Assembly (NCBI GenBank): GCA_051201585.1
Contig: CP179198.1
Coordinates: 2,418,001-2,482,000, forward strand
Length of the DNA: 64,000 nt
Source: UBA868 sp016776875
GTDB lineage: Bacteria; Pseudomonadota; Gammaproteobacteria; Arenicellales; UBA868
Direction: 5' to 3'
In this document: in pieces, positions 35,161 to 44,837 of the stretch
Position numbering within the stretch: position 1 is the stretch's first letter
How the letters are laid out: the number at the start of each line of letters is the position of its first letter
The notes under the pieces: generated by a model
Told to the model about the DNA's origin: nothing
The model's input: only the letters and a program-made list of their open reading frames with translations
Database searches by the model: none
Position numbers and translations under genes: made by a program

Positions 35161-37092
35161 ATGCTGGCAAAAATTATTCCCGTTTTACTTCTTGGGTTTC
35201 ACTGCCTGGCGCCAGGCTGGGCGGTCAGCCGCCTGTGGCCCATCAAAGGATGTCAACTGGGAATCTCTTTTGGCCTAAGTCTTGCAATCTTATTCCTCAG
35301 TTATGCACTTTTTTCAGTGTTTAGGCTCGACACTAACACCTGGCTTACAAGCTACTACTCTATTTCCTTAGTTTTGATTGTTTATGCATTAAAGAAAATC
35401 CGATTTACACTCCCGAAAAAAGCACGCAATTTTCGCAGCACTGAACCAGAAAAGCATTTTGGGTTGGTGTTGATAACGATATTATATAGCGTCTACTTCG
35501 CAATCGCCGGGCCCTACACAGAATTACCCTCTGATTATTGGCAGCATGTTTACCGTAGCCAAGCACATCTTTTAGAAATCTTGCAAACCAGTCCGATGGG
35601 AGTCGATCGCCCCCTACCGCAGTTGGCGCAATCGTCCAGTCCATACTATTTTTTTGTTGCATTATTGGCGTCGTTTTTGTCTCAAAATTCAATATACATC
35701 TCAGGAGCTTTTTCTTTATTTTTTAGCCTTAGCTTTATTCTAAGTATTTATTTGTTCTCCCACCTTCTATCGACCCAGTGTTTTGAGTCTAAAACTTATC
35801 GGGCTGTAGCGGCACTAACTTCCGCAATTATCACGTCTCTTTGGATGGGCACAGCCTCATTCGCCTATATTCGGTACTATGCGTTTTCGCCTGGAATCAT
35901 TAGCATGACATTGCTGTTTGTCGTGTTTGGGGTCTTGATTTCAACTCAACGCTCAGGAGTTTCAAGGCAAAATTTATTTTTTATTCTTGTTCCGTTATTA
36001 CTATCAATTGGAATCATTCATAAGCAAGAACTGCTTTTTTTTGCGGTTATCACCCCACTGTTGTTAGTCATGACCTATGGTCGCCCAGGCCTCATTTCAG
36101 ATAGACGCCCTTATCTTCCGAAGCCCTCACTGGTTTGGATACTCTTCTCACTATCTTTTGTTGTTATCGCAATGATCCCCGTACTAAGTGGTCACAACAT
36201 AAACAATTGGGGATTCACACCTCATGTCATTGATATTGGCGCAGTCATTGGAATAAACACCTCAGCCCCAATCGTGAATCCCCTATTTCGGCCGTGGGAC
36301 ACTATCGGACTGTTTGGTGTGGTTGTCCTCCTATGGTTTTACATTGAACGCCGTCAATTTAGATCACTTGTGTTTCTAAAAGCAGGCCTTCTAATTCCAG
36401 TTCTAACCTGCTTCAATCCTCTGTTTGTTTGGATTTTTTTACATTATGCAGGCTCAAGCGTTGCATGGCGTTTTATGTATCTGATGCCCCTTGGCATCAT
36501 TGCTGGATTTGCAACCATTTTTTGTTTTAAAGCCATCAAAGAAAATAAGAAAAAAATACAGCCACGAGTTTCAATAGTGGTGGGGTTGCTCGCATTTTTT
36601 GCCCTATTCCCTTTTAAAATTGGCGATTTCGAGAATCGTACATCCAGATTATTCAGTTTTGGGCAAGTCAATCAAAATTCTGGCGCTCTGTTTTATGAAG
36701 ACCTTATTGACCAAACGCAAACCCTAATAGATCAACACAATATAAGAAATATTCTCACTGATTCTGTAACCGGATTCATGCTTTACGCAGCAACCAAAGG
36801 GGAACTTCGTCATTGGTTGCAAAAAGATTACTTTCCGTTACGTAACTCGGATTACCAAACGGACTTATTGACATCTGACTTCACCAGGCATTTATTAATA
36901 GTTAACAAGCGCGAACCAAAAATTTCTAAAGCCGCAATTCGCTCAGGTCATTGGATTTCAGATACCATACGAACATCTCAATACTATCCAGAAGATCTTG
37001 AAACTTACCTGGTCAAAAATCAGGGTAAGTTTTCCCTTGTATGGCAAAGAAATGGAATATTAATTTACTTAATTGAATCCAAAGACTCTTGA
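35161..37092 (+). CDS. Large multi-spanning membrane protein of the glycan locus
   Basis: 643 residues with about twelve hydrophobic segments in the first 480 residues and a soluble C-terminal part. A periplasmic first loop has AIAGPYTELPSDYWQHVYRSQAHLL, with the D and H of GT-C-like enzymes. No family was recognised with confidence. A TTGTTC hexamer (35127-35132) and CATAAT (35149-35154) stand 16 bases apart and end six bases before the ATG, so the mRNA could be leaderless; this is a weak guess. The stop overlaps the next start. Confidence 0.6.
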   Translation: MLAKIIPVLLLGFHCLAPGWAVSRLWPIKGCQLGISFGLSLAILFLSYALFSVFRLDTNTWLTSYYSISLVLIVYALKKIRFTLPKKARNFRSTEPEKHFGLVLITILYSVYFAIAGPYTELPSDYWQHVYRSQAHLLEILQTSPMGVDRPLPQLAQSSSPYYFFVALLASFLSQNSIYISGAFSLFFSLSFILSIYLFSHLLSTQCFESKTYRAVAALTSAIITSLWMGTASFAYIRYYAFSPGIISMTLLFVVFGVLISTQRSGVSRQNLFFILVPLLLSIGIIHKQELLFFAVITPLLLVMTYGRPGLISDRRPYLPKPSLVWILFSLSFVVIAMIPVLSGHNINNWGFTPHVIDIGAVIGINTSAPIVNPLFRPWDTIGLFGVVVLLWFYIERRQFRSLVFLKAGLLIPVLTCFNPLFVWIFLHYAGSSVAWRFMYLMPLGIIAGFATIFCFKAIKENKKKIQPRVSIVVGLLAFFALFPFKIGDFENRTSRLFSFGQVNQNSGALFYEDLIDQTQTLIDQHNIRNILTDSVTGFMLYAATKGELRHWLQKDYFPLRNSDYQTDLLTSDFTRHLLIVNKREPKISKAAIRSGHWISDTIRTSQYYPEDLETYLVKNQGKFSLVWQRNGILIYLIESKDS

Positions 37093-38255
37093 ATATCAAA
37101 AAAATCCACATTGCGTACATCGTCTCTCGACTAGGAGAATCCGGACCAACGAAGCAGTTATCATATATTATCGATGGTCTAAATTTCTCCGAATTTTCAG
37201 TATCGATAATCACTCTATCTAAAGAAAATAATCAGTCTCTTAAATCTGAATTCTCTAATTATCCAATCGAATATTACTGCCTCGATTCCCGCTCCAGCAG
37301 TAATCCATTTATGACTTATCTTTCTCTTCGAAAATTAACGAACCAACTCCAAATTAACCTGCTACACAGCCAAGGAATTCGTGCAGACATGTGCTGCGCA
37401 TTCTTGAGACAAATTCCACGAATCTCCAGTCAAAGGAATAACCCCTTTGAAGAGTATCCCCCTCTTTATGGGCAAATTAGGGGATATCTTATGGCATGTT
37501 TACATATCCTCGCTCTACGACGAATTGATCAAGTAGTCACCTGCTCCAAGACCCTCTCCTTGGAAGATAAAAAATACCGAATTCCAGCCACATACATTCG
37601 AAACGGAATCCCAATACTTCCGAAGCAGTCCGACCTTGCTGAGCCAAGTTCAATTTCAGCATCTGAATTTTTTAGTCAACCAGATATTAATTTTTACTTT
37701 GTCTATGCCGGCCCACTCGTTGCCCGTAAAAATCCAAGCCTTCTCATTAACGCGTTTACTCAGCCTAAGCTTAAAAATAGGGGGCTTGTAATCCTGGGCA
37801 CAGGCCCGCTCCTCCAAAATTGTCGGAATTTAACGTCAAAAAAGAAAAACATTTTTGTCGCTGGTGGCGTGAAAAATGTCATCCCATACCTTCACCGCGC
37901 AGACTGTTACATCTCTGCGTCTGCATCAGAGGGAATCCCCAACTCGGTATTAGAGGCTATGACGCTTGGTAAACCGTCAATACTTTCAAACATTCCTGCT
38001 CATAAGGAACTCCACGATCTCAGCCCAAAGATCTTTTCTCTGTTTACTTTGGACGACGATGAATCACTTATAAATGCCGTTACGGGCTTCAATAGAGGTA
38101 ACGACACAATGAAATCTGCACAAACAGCGCTTCGAAAATTTTTTGACTCCAAAAAAATGTCTACCGAATATCAGGAGCTATACAGAAAAAGTGTGATGAA
38201 AGATAATGATGCTTACAATCATGATAAGCATACGCTTTCGCCAAAAAATCTCTAA
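37089..38255 (+). CDS. Glycosyltransferase family 4
   Basis: 388 residues, TTG start in a TTGA overlap with the upstream stop. GT-B fold features: N-terminal IAYIVSRLGESGPTKQL, YAGPLVARKNPSLLINAF at the start of the donor-binding domain, LVILGTGPL, and SASEGIPNSVLEAMTLGKPSILSNI, the E-x7-E donor motif of GT4 enzymes. It should transfer a sugar from a nucleotide donor at the cytoplasmic face of the membrane. It is co-transcribed with the membrane protein before it. Confidence 0.88.
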   Translation: MNIKKIHIAYIVSRLGESGPTKQLSYIIDGLNFSEFSVSIITLSKENNQSLKSEFSNYPIEYYCLDSRSSSNPFMTYLSLRKLTNQLQINLLHSQGIRADMCCAFLRQIPRISSQRNNPFEEYPPLYGQIRGYLMACLHILALRRIDQVVTCSKTLSLEDKKYRIPATYIRNGIPILPKQSDLAEPSSISASEFFSQPDINFYFVYAGPLVARKNPSLLINAFTQPKLKNRGLVILGTGPLLQNCRNLTSKKKNIFVAGGVKNVIPYLHRADCYISASASEGIPNSVLEAMTLGKPSILSNIPAHKELHDLSPKIFSLFTLDDDESLINAVTGFNRGNDTMKSAQTALRKFFDSKKMSTEYQELYRKSVMKDNDAYNHDKHTLSPKNL

Positions 38256-38694
38256 AATTTCCATCAATAACCTATGTGTCCAAGTCACCCGACCACTGCC
38301 ACTTTCTTCCGACAATCTTAGATTTAATATTTTTAAAACTTAAAACCGTTAACTCTAGGTTTAAAGATAATCATTTCATGTAAATACCCACTACCTTAAC
38401 CTATACGACCAGCCGTTAAGCGAGCCGATTCCGACGAACGTCTACTCGACACATATGAACGACTGGCAACATGACGTTATTAAATAATTTTTTGAACATG
38501 TATTTCTGGACACGTTAAAAGATTTCTTTGAAATCACTGACCAAAGCAATTTAGCTACATTTTTATGATAAAAGGCCGGTCTCCCATCTAACAGATGATC
38601 CTAGGCTTCCAAAGGTTAACGACGATTTACGACTAGTTAGATTTCTATCTGCTCTACATTATGCAGGCGAAAAAATTATTTAAGACGCGGGTCA
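38256..38694. other. 439-base gap, possible eroded coding sequence
   Basis: Between the convergent ends of the GT4 gene and the membrane protein. No intact gene. On the plus strand two stretches look coding: one near 38459-38570 (DWQHDVIK, stop, FFEHVFLDTLKDFFEITDQ) and one about 38555-38682 (HFYDKRPVSHLTDDPRL, VRFLSALHYAGEKII). Stops lie between them. This may be the remains of a decayed gene, but the family was not recognised. No terminator hairpin is obvious. Confidence 0.3.
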
Positions 38695-40581
38695 TCAATT
38701 AATAATTTCGTAGACTTTCCATTCTCCTCGCACCAAGATTGGCTCAGTACCGAGAGGTGTTTTTCTGATAACGTAGCGAAAAGAATACACCTTCGATAAT
38801 CGTTTTAGCTCCAAAAGACTGATGTTTTCTATTCGACTCTGAATTGACATTAATACACAAGCCGTACCCGAAGGATAATCGTCCGCACAATGACTTACGT
38901 CCACGTTAAATTCATCGATCTTTTTAATAAACTCGTGATACAACTCTTTTTTAAACATCAGAGTGTTATCCCAGCGACTAAAAACAAATGCGTGGTTAGA
39001 TAAAACTGGAGCTGCGTAACCGAGCGCAGGACTTGCAAATAGGACTCCTCTCGATGGAACTAAATTAATATTATTCAAATCAAGAAGCAGTTCAGCTTGG
39101 TCCCTTGTTTTTCCATTCTGTCCAGAGGTAGCTGCGTTTAAAAGTGACGCAGTAGTCCAATAATTTATGCCGCTTAGACGATCTAGACTTTCAACGTAAA
39201 TATTACCTCTTAAGTTATTATTGGCAAACACAGCGGCGCTATAAAACACTATTACAAAAAAAAATGCTCGGCAAGGGAAAGAACGCGACAAAAAATAAAA
39301 CGAGACACCAAGTCCGAGAAAAATTAATCCTTTGAAAATTTCATGAGTGAGTTTCATCGAATCAAACTCACCGACGAATTGGGTAGACAAACAAAGGACT
39401 CCTACTGCAATTAAAAAACGAGCAAACTTTGAGAGATTTTTAGCTGTCTGGAATAAAAAGAAAGCCCCAACAACTCCAATAACAGGGAGGGAGTGGATTA
39501 AGATCGAAGGTAAAATTAGAGATTGTTCTAGCCTCGTGAAATTTTTTTTCGTTCCATCATCATCAAAAGCAAATAATAATATTCGAGCTGTCGCAATCAA
39601 CAGCACTAACCAAAACCCTCGCCGGAATTGGAGTGCTATAAAAAATTCGCTAAATATATGAAACGCTGCCCCACCTAAATGGAGCATTTCGAGTATTAGA
39701 ATCAGGACAATTACGAGCGGAAAACTCATACAAATGATGTCAATTAACCTGGCCGAGTGTCGCCGTTCCCAAGAAATCGCTGCTGCAAAAAGAGTTGCGA
39801 AAATACTTATTCCATAACTTGCCCGAAAAAACTCAAATAAGGCAACGTCGTTTGCGTCCATCATTAACGAAAATAAATACCATTCTGTAACATCACCAGC
39901 CGTTTGAAAATGCTGGTTAATGTAAAATCCGGCCGCTAGCACAGCGAGTGGGATACCGAAACCTACAGCGCAAAAAAAGGAACGATACTGAACTCCCTGC
40001 CGATACACTAGGTAGGCTACGTATCCTGGGAGAAAAAATCCCAGAGCCGAAGCGGTGTCAAGCGGATGAACCAAAAGTCCGATAGCTGCCGGAATAAAGG
40101 CCCAAAAAAGGTGATTCTTGGACAGAAACATAATAGTCAGAATCACAAGTAGGGATGAAACTGCTTTGCGATCAAATATTACTCCAGACGTGTCGAACCC
40201 CACGATAAAACTATGTGCGAGCATGCCAATTACTGTAGCAATTAAAAACGCTATTGATTCATTCGTTTGGGAGCGGATCGCAACATAACCAAACCATATC
40301 GAGAACATGCCAAGGATAACCGCCGCCAGTTGGTTGAGCAGGACAGAAGAAATTAAAGGAGCAAAAATCGAATGAAACGAACGAATAAATTGATTTTCTG
40401 ACACCAACACTAAAGGGCTTAATTCATATTTGTCAGGTCTTGAAAGGATGTCCTCGTAAAAAAGGTTGTAGACGATAAACCGATCTGGATCGACGCCAAA
40501 AGTAATCAAAGAATAAATTGATATGGCGCCAAAAAAAACGAGCACTGATTTTTTGGGAATTTGTATATTTTCGACCCGCAA
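38695..40581 (-). CDS. Large multi-spanning membrane protein
   Basis: 628 residues with at least ten hydrophobic segments through about residue 470 and a soluble C-terminal domain of about 150 residues containing several cysteines (SHCADDYPSGTACVL). The first loop has DRFIVYNLFYEDILSRPDKY, not a recognised catalytic motif. It resembles polymerase- or glycosyltransferase-like membrane proteins of surface glycan loci only in topology. It is on the same strand as the GT2 and epimerase genes at 40623-42538, 41 bases from the former. Confidence 0.6.
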   Translation of the reverse strand: MRVENIQIPKKSVLVFFGAISIYSLITFGVDPDRFIVYNLFYEDILSRPDKYELSPLVLVSENQFIRSFHSIFAPLISSVLLNQLAAVILGMFSIWFGYVAIRSQTNESIAFLIATVIGMLAHSFIVGFDTSGVIFDRKAVSSLLVILTIMFLSKNHLFWAFIPAAIGLLVHPLDTASALGFFLPGYVAYLVYRQGVQYRSFFCAVGFGIPLAVLAAGFYINQHFQTAGDVTEWYLFSLMMDANDVALFEFFRASYGISIFATLFAAAISWERRHSARLIDIICMSFPLVIVLILILEMLHLGGAAFHIFSEFFIALQFRRGFWLVLLIATARILLFAFDDDGTKKNFTRLEQSLILPSILIHSLPVIGVVGAFFLFQTAKNLSKFARFLIAVGVLCLSTQFVGEFDSMKLTHEIFKGLIFLGLGVSFYFLSRSFPCRAFFFVIVFYSAAVFANNNLRGNIYVESLDRLSGINYWTTASLLNAATSGQNGKTRDQAELLLDLNNINLVPSRGVLFASPALGYAAPVLSNHAFVFSRWDNTLMFKKELYHEFIKKIDEFNVDVSHCADDYPSGTACVLMSIQSRIENISLLELKRLSKVYSFRYVIRKTPLGTEPILVRGEWKVYEIIN

Positions 40582-40622
40582 TTACCTTGCTCCCAAGATG
40601 GTGAGGCAATAGCTTGAGGCAG

Positions 40623-41606
40623 TCATTCCCGTTGATCCCCCTGCCTTCGTTCCTGACTCTTTTTTATCTCCCGCTCAACAATAACAAATGGATAGCCTCG
40701 CACTATCGAAAAAATGCGAAACAAATATTCGCCGATAATACCGAGAAGCAGCGAAATTAAGCCCAGTGAAACAAGAATAAGAATTGTAGTTGTTGCAAAT
40801 CCGTCAGCCCATTCCTGTTTAAACACTAACTTGCCAATCAAGTAGAAGAAGCCTAGGAAAAAACTTGATGCCGAAACAACGATTCCAATCTTGGTCGCAA
40901 GTCTCAGGGGGAGATCCGAATGATTGACTATGCCGTCAATTGCCAAATCTTTCATTTTTTGGTACGGAAATTTACTTTTACCCCACAGTCTTTCTTCTCT
41001 GCGGTAGGGCACGCCCAGCTGCGAAAAACCTAAAGATGAAATCAAGCCTCTTAGATAAGGGCGTTGATCATTTAAATTTCTGAGTTGATCAACAACACTA
41101 CGATCAATCAATCGAAAGTCTCCTGCATCAAGCGGAATTTGATCAGTTGATACTTTATTGAGAAAACGATAAAAAGCTTTTCGAGAAGCGGTTCTAAATC
41201 GATTCTCTACTCGTGTAAGTCGAATACCGTAAACGACTTTAATTTCCTTCTCCCATTCCGAAATAAACACCGGAATTAGTTCCGGTGGATCTTCCAGGTC
41301 AGCATCAAGTTGAATGATCGCGTCGCCCTCAGCGGCTTTAAGACCATTCAGAATAGAAAGCTGATACCCTATATTTTTGGAGAAACGAATCGCCCGAATA
41401 TAAGGCTTTTTCATCGACAGTCGTGAAATTTCATCGAACGTGCCATCGTCGCTGTGGTTATCCATAAATAATATTTCAAAGTCGTAACCACTACTCAATG
41501 GCATCATCACCGCCTCAACCCGAGCGCATACTCTTTCTAGATTGCCAATTTCATTTAGGACTGGCACGACAATAGAAATTAATTTTTTTACCTGTGATGT
41601 ATTCAT
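40623..41606 (-). CDS. GT2 family polyprenyl-phosphate glycosyltransferase, GtrB-like
   Basis: 327 residues. GT-A domain: SIVVPVLNEIGNLERV, MDNHSDDGTFDEI, KNIGYQLSILNGLKAAEGDAIIQLDADLEDPPE (D-x-D metal site), and a conserved DAGDFRLIDRSVV. Two membrane segments at the C-terminus (SSFFLGFFYLIGKL and TILILVSLGLISLLLGIIGEYL) match GtrB and dolichyl-phosphate mannose synthases. It should load a sugar onto undecaprenyl phosphate for the membrane glycosyltransferase partners around it. It overlaps the epimerase start by four bases. Confidence 0.9.
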   Translation of the reverse strand: MNTSQVKKLISIVVPVLNEIGNLERVCARVEAVMMPLSSGYDFEILFMDNHSDDGTFDEISRLSMKKPYIRAIRFSKNIGYQLSILNGLKAAEGDAIIQLDADLEDPPELIPVFISEWEKEIKVVYGIRLTRVENRFRTASRKAFYRFLNKVSTDQIPLDAGDFRLIDRSVVDQLRNLNDQRPYLRGLISSLGFSQLGVPYRREERLWGKSKFPYQKMKDLAIDGIVNHSDLPLRLATKIGIVVSASSFFLGFFYLIGKLVFKQEWADGFATTTILILVSLGLISLLLGIIGEYLFRIFSIVRGYPFVIVEREIKKSQERRQGDQRE

Positions 41607-42538
41607 AAAATTGTGCGTTTCATGCTTTGAACAAGACGAAATAATCCATCATCTAATTTTATTCTTGGAGTCCAATCCAGCTTTTCCACTGACTTCGCAG
41701 GATCGCCAACGATACTCATTCCCTCATTTCCGCGGTATTCAAGCGCCCCATAGTTTATCTTTGACTTAGAATCAATTAATTGAATGACTTTAGCAACCAC
41801 TTCTTTCACAGAATAACCAATACCAGTACAGATATTAAAAATCTCTCCCTCAATTCCTTCTGTCGATTCAGCAACCAAAATTGCCTCTACCAAATCCAAG
41901 ACATTAACAAAATCCCTAATTTGGTTCCCAGCGGTGAGATTTACCTCTTCATTCGCTAACGCTTTGATAATAGTGTAAGGAATCAATCTTGATTGCGACT
42001 CCCCGTCGCCATAGACCATGAATGGTCGTAGAACGATTGCGCCACGAGCGAAATTTGAGGAATTCTCTAAAACAAGTTGGGATGCTTCAGCTTTCGAGTT
42101 TGCATAGATTGAGCCTGGATTCAATTCAGCGTTCTCGGAGATCCTGCCTCCGTTCCCATATTCAAAGCACGATCCAATATGGACAAACCGCGAAACTCCC
42201 GTGCGAACCGCTGATTCGCATAATCTTCTAGTCCCTTCAACATTTGCAGTGATTAGCTGTTCTGAATCTATGCCAACTTCTGTAACCCCAGCTGCCGCCA
42301 GATGAAAAACCACTTCGGCACCTCTGAGTATCGACTCGATATATTTCTCTCCAGAAGTTATTAAATCAAATTGCAAAAAATCACATTGATCGTCTAGGCC
42401 GATAAGACGTTCGCCTCCTGCGCGACGTCGGCCAAGTGCGCGAACCTCCCAATTTTTATCTCTGAGAGTTTTCACCAATGCACGCCCAACAAATCCAGTC
42501 GCGCCCGTGACGATCGCTATCGGCCGATTTTTACTCAT
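41603..42538 (-). CDS. NAD-dependent epimerase/dehydratase (extended SDR)
   Basis: 311 residues. Motifs: VTGATGFVGRALVKTL, HLAAAGVTEVG, IGSCFEYGNGG, SIYANSKAEASQ (Y-x-x-x-K) and LRPFMVYGDGESQSRLIP. It probably makes or epimerises the nucleotide sugar used by the adjoining GT2 enzyme (inference). A 386-base gap with the divergent surface polysaccharide gene lies upstream and must contain promoters for both. Confidence 0.85.
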   Translation of the reverse strand: MSKNRPIAIVTGATGFVGRALVKTLRDKNWEVRALGRRRAGGERLIGLDDQCDFLQFDLITSGEKYIESILRGAEVVFHLAAAGVTEVGIDSEQLITANVEGTRRLCESAVRTGVSRFVHIGSCFEYGNGGRISENAELNPGSIYANSKAEASQLVLENSSNFARGAIVLRPFMVYGDGESQSRLIPYTIIKALANEEVNLTAGNQIRDFVNVLDLVEAILVAESTEGIEGEIFNICTGIGYSVKEVVAKVIQLIDSKSKINYGALEYRGNEGMSIVGDPAKSVEKLDWTPRIKLDDGLFRLVQSMKRTIL

Positions 42539-42925
42539 TATTTAATTCTCCCAAATACGAGTCGGCGTTTAACCTTGATTGGCATCGAGCACAAAGCTTA
42601 TTTACTGTCTATAAAGAAGTGCAAATGATAACGGCACCTAGCATTTAAATTCAAAATTGGATGAAAATTTTTTAACTAAGAACTAGGATCTTGCTGTCAG
42701 CGAGATTCCTGATAATATAGTTCAATCATCCTGCTAGCCTCAAGAGATGACAAGGGCAGTCAATCATGCGGATCTCTGCAAAAATTGCTATCAAAATCTC
42801 AATAAAATACACTGTAATTTTAAAAATTAGTCGCTCGAATAGGATCCAAAAAAAGTCAGCCTAACATGCTATCCCAAGCTTTACCAAAACAGTTTCTAAA
42901 AATTTTTTAGAGGAAACTACCAGTA
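42539..42925. promoter_or_regulatory. Divergent 387-base intergenic region
   Basis: AT-rich DNA between the epimerase (minus) and the surface carbohydrate gene (plus). A 32-codon open frame at 42766-42864 has basic, lysine-rich content and no detectable family, so it is not called. A near-consensus TTGCTG at about 42690 and TATAGT at about 42716 could be a plus-strand promoter, but spacing is not convincing. Nothing else of note. Confidence 0.35.
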
Positions 42926-43885
42926 ATGGGTAAACTGAGTCGCATTCCGTCGCAAAAATGCGACATACTTTTTTTTGATGATATAGGCTCAGGATTTGTT
43001 CATCGATGCATTCCAGATGATGCCAAAACTGTATTTCTAAACTTTCGAAATACAGTTCCAATTGGGGTCAGCGGGAGATTTGTCAGGGGAGCGTTTCTCG
43101 CTCTATGCTCAAGACCCCTCTTTGCACGGAAATCAGTTTCCTATATTCTGCTGAGCGGTCTAATTGACCATCTAGCACCAAAAATACTGTTAAGTTTTGC
43201 CGACAACAATCAAGTTCTGGCTCAGTACGCAGAACGGCACCCCAAGTTCCCAGTTGTCCTAGTCCAGAATGCTATAAGAGACACTGTAGGTTCTATTTCA
43301 AATCGCTACAACCTACCGATTTATCTCAGCTTCGGCGAGGTTGAGAGATCTATCTTTAAAGACCTTCAGATAACCAGTCGCAGGTATCTGCCTATTGGCT
43401 CGATCAAACTAGCTCTTGCCCTAGACACAATCGACGACCCTGAAAATCATGATAATTCAGTTTCATTTATCTCCCATTTTCGGCCAAGTCTGGTTTATAA
43501 AGATTGCTCCGTTCTTGAGAAACTGATAAATCAAAATCAGGAATTACTGCTTAAAAGCACCGGAAATTTTGTTAAACGAAAGTCACTGCAATTAAATATA
43601 ATTTTAAAGTCACGTAATGAGCATGATCAGCAGATCGAATGCGCTTACTTTAAGTCCGTGATGCCGGAAGTTTCTTTTTTCTTTATAACTTCTGATAAAG
43701 GGTCGCAGGAGTTAAACTCGTACATAGCAGGACTTAGAAGTAGGTTAATTGTTCACCCCGGATCTACTCTCGGTTTTGAATTACTGGGAAGCTGGGAAAA
43801 AAGTACTATGCGGCGCAACAATCAACAAAGACTTTGTAGAGACGTGGGGAGCCTCCCACTATATGGATGCCCTGCCCGCCTGTAG
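42926..43885 (+). CDS. Surface carbohydrate biosynthesis protein, N-terminal part (frameshifted)
   Basis: About 290 usable residues, then out of frame. It reads CDILFFDDIGSGFVHRCIPD at the start, HLAPKILLSFADNNQVLAQYAERHP and VVLVQNAIRDTVGSISNRY in the middle, and LIVHPGSTLGFELL near the frameshift. The S-T-L-G-F-E segment is the donor-site motif of LIC-type and LegQ-like GT-B surface carbohydrate proteins. Removing one G from CTGGGAAGC near 43788 continues the protein as EAGKKVLCGATI. A glycosyl- or glycerophosphotransferase role is likely. Confidence 0.68.
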   Translation: MGKLSRIPSQKCDILFFDDIGSGFVHRCIPDDAKTVFLNFRNTVPIGVSGRFVRGAFLALCSRPLFARKSVSYILLSGLIDHLAPKILLSFADNNQVLAQYAERHPKFPVVLVQNAIRDTVGSISNRYNLPIYLSFGEVERSIFKDLQITSRRYLPIGSIKLALALDTIDDPENHDNSVSFISHFRPSLVYKDCSVLEKLINQNQELLLKSTGNFVKRKSLQLNIILKSRNEHDQQIECAYFKSVMPEVSFFFITSDKGSQELNSYIAGLRSRLIVHPGSTLGFELLGSWEKSTMRRNNQQRLCRDVGSLPLYGCPARL

Positions 43886-44063
43886 CAAACTTGCTCCTGG
43901 TGCCGACTGGAATGATTTTTACGAACACGCGAATTGCTTATGGGAAATGAGTGCTAAAGAGTATTCCAAGGAAATCAAGCAGGCGAGGCGCAATCTCATG
44001 AACATGCCTGACGCGACTCGAGCGCACGAAAAACTAAAAAAAATAATTAGCAGTCTCATCTGA
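43790..44063 (+). CDS. Surface carbohydrate biosynthesis protein, C-terminal part (frameshifted)
   Basis: Continuation in the other frame: EAGKKVLCGATINKDFVETWGASHYMDALPACSKL, then a helical end ATRAHEKLKKIISSLI. The G-K-K-V segment follows directly on S-T-L-G-F-E in related proteins, which supports the join. The apparent start at 43749 is internal. Repaired length is about 380 residues. Confidence 0.68.
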
Positions 44064-44326
44064 TAAGCGCTAGGGGCCAACCTATAAAATGAAATTCATC
44101 TTGTTCACTGCGTTCGATTTCAATAAACATTGACGACTTCGACCAACGGCTTGGCAATTATCAGCTTCGGGCTTAGAAATAAAAAATCAACCGACCTGAC
44201 CGGATGTCCGCTCTTTACTCGCACCGGAGATTACCGAGAATGCATTCTTGACCACTTCATCACCATAGCAACAGTAACTGTATTAATAAAACTTTTGATG
44301 CAAAACAGTTTTTGTGCCTTTCAAAA

Positions 44327-44837
44327 TCAGGTGCTATCAGATAGTAAGGACTTCCAGGCTTCTCGGACTTGGGCCACATCAAATCTTTTTACGACTGCAA
44401 GTGGCCCGCCATCACAATTATTTAGCGGGTTACTTTCTAAAACTACTCTTTCCAAACAATCCTGCCATATCTCAATTGTTTCGGCACTCTCATTCTGGCA
44501 ATTTACAATCCAGCCACAATTCGTCTCTAACCTTTCATTAAAAAATGATAATTCACGAGGTTCATTCCTTGATGTCATTACCAATCCTAAACTACTGGAG
44601 CAGTTAGAAATGACGATTGGAATTTCTAGAGCAAGTGCCTCCAATAATGCAATTGGAAGGCCCTCCCACTTCGAAGGCATAAAGAATGCCTTTGCATGAC
44701 CGATTAAACGGTAGGGATTCGACTGGAATCCCACAAAAAATACATCTGCCGAGCTGCCTTTTTTATCGAAATCGGATAGCGCGCTCTCCTCACTCACGCT
44801 CAATCCCAGAGATTCACCAAACTCCACAAGCTTCCGA
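44327..44837 (-). CDS. Glycosyltransferase family 4, C-terminal part (frameshifted)
   Basis: Donor-binding half of the gene that starts at 45554. It reads RKLVEFGESLGLS, VFFVGFQSNPYRLIGHAKAFFMPSKWEGLPIALLEALALEIPIV (the E-x7-E motif of GT4 enzymes with W-E-G), and a short end VAQVREAWKSLLSD. The apparent ATG at 44857 is internal. Dropping one T from the ACTTTCGG junction (near 44837) joins the halves into a protein of about 405 residues. Confidence 0.78.

Noticed and set aside
42766..42864. 32-codon basic open frame upstream of the surface carbohydrate gene
   Set aside because: AT-rich, lysine/isoleucine-rich content expected by chance; no motif.
44130..44699. 189-codon plus-strand frame opposite the GT4 gene
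   Set aside because: The minus-strand translation has the E-x7-E motif of glycosyltransferases; this frame has no family features.
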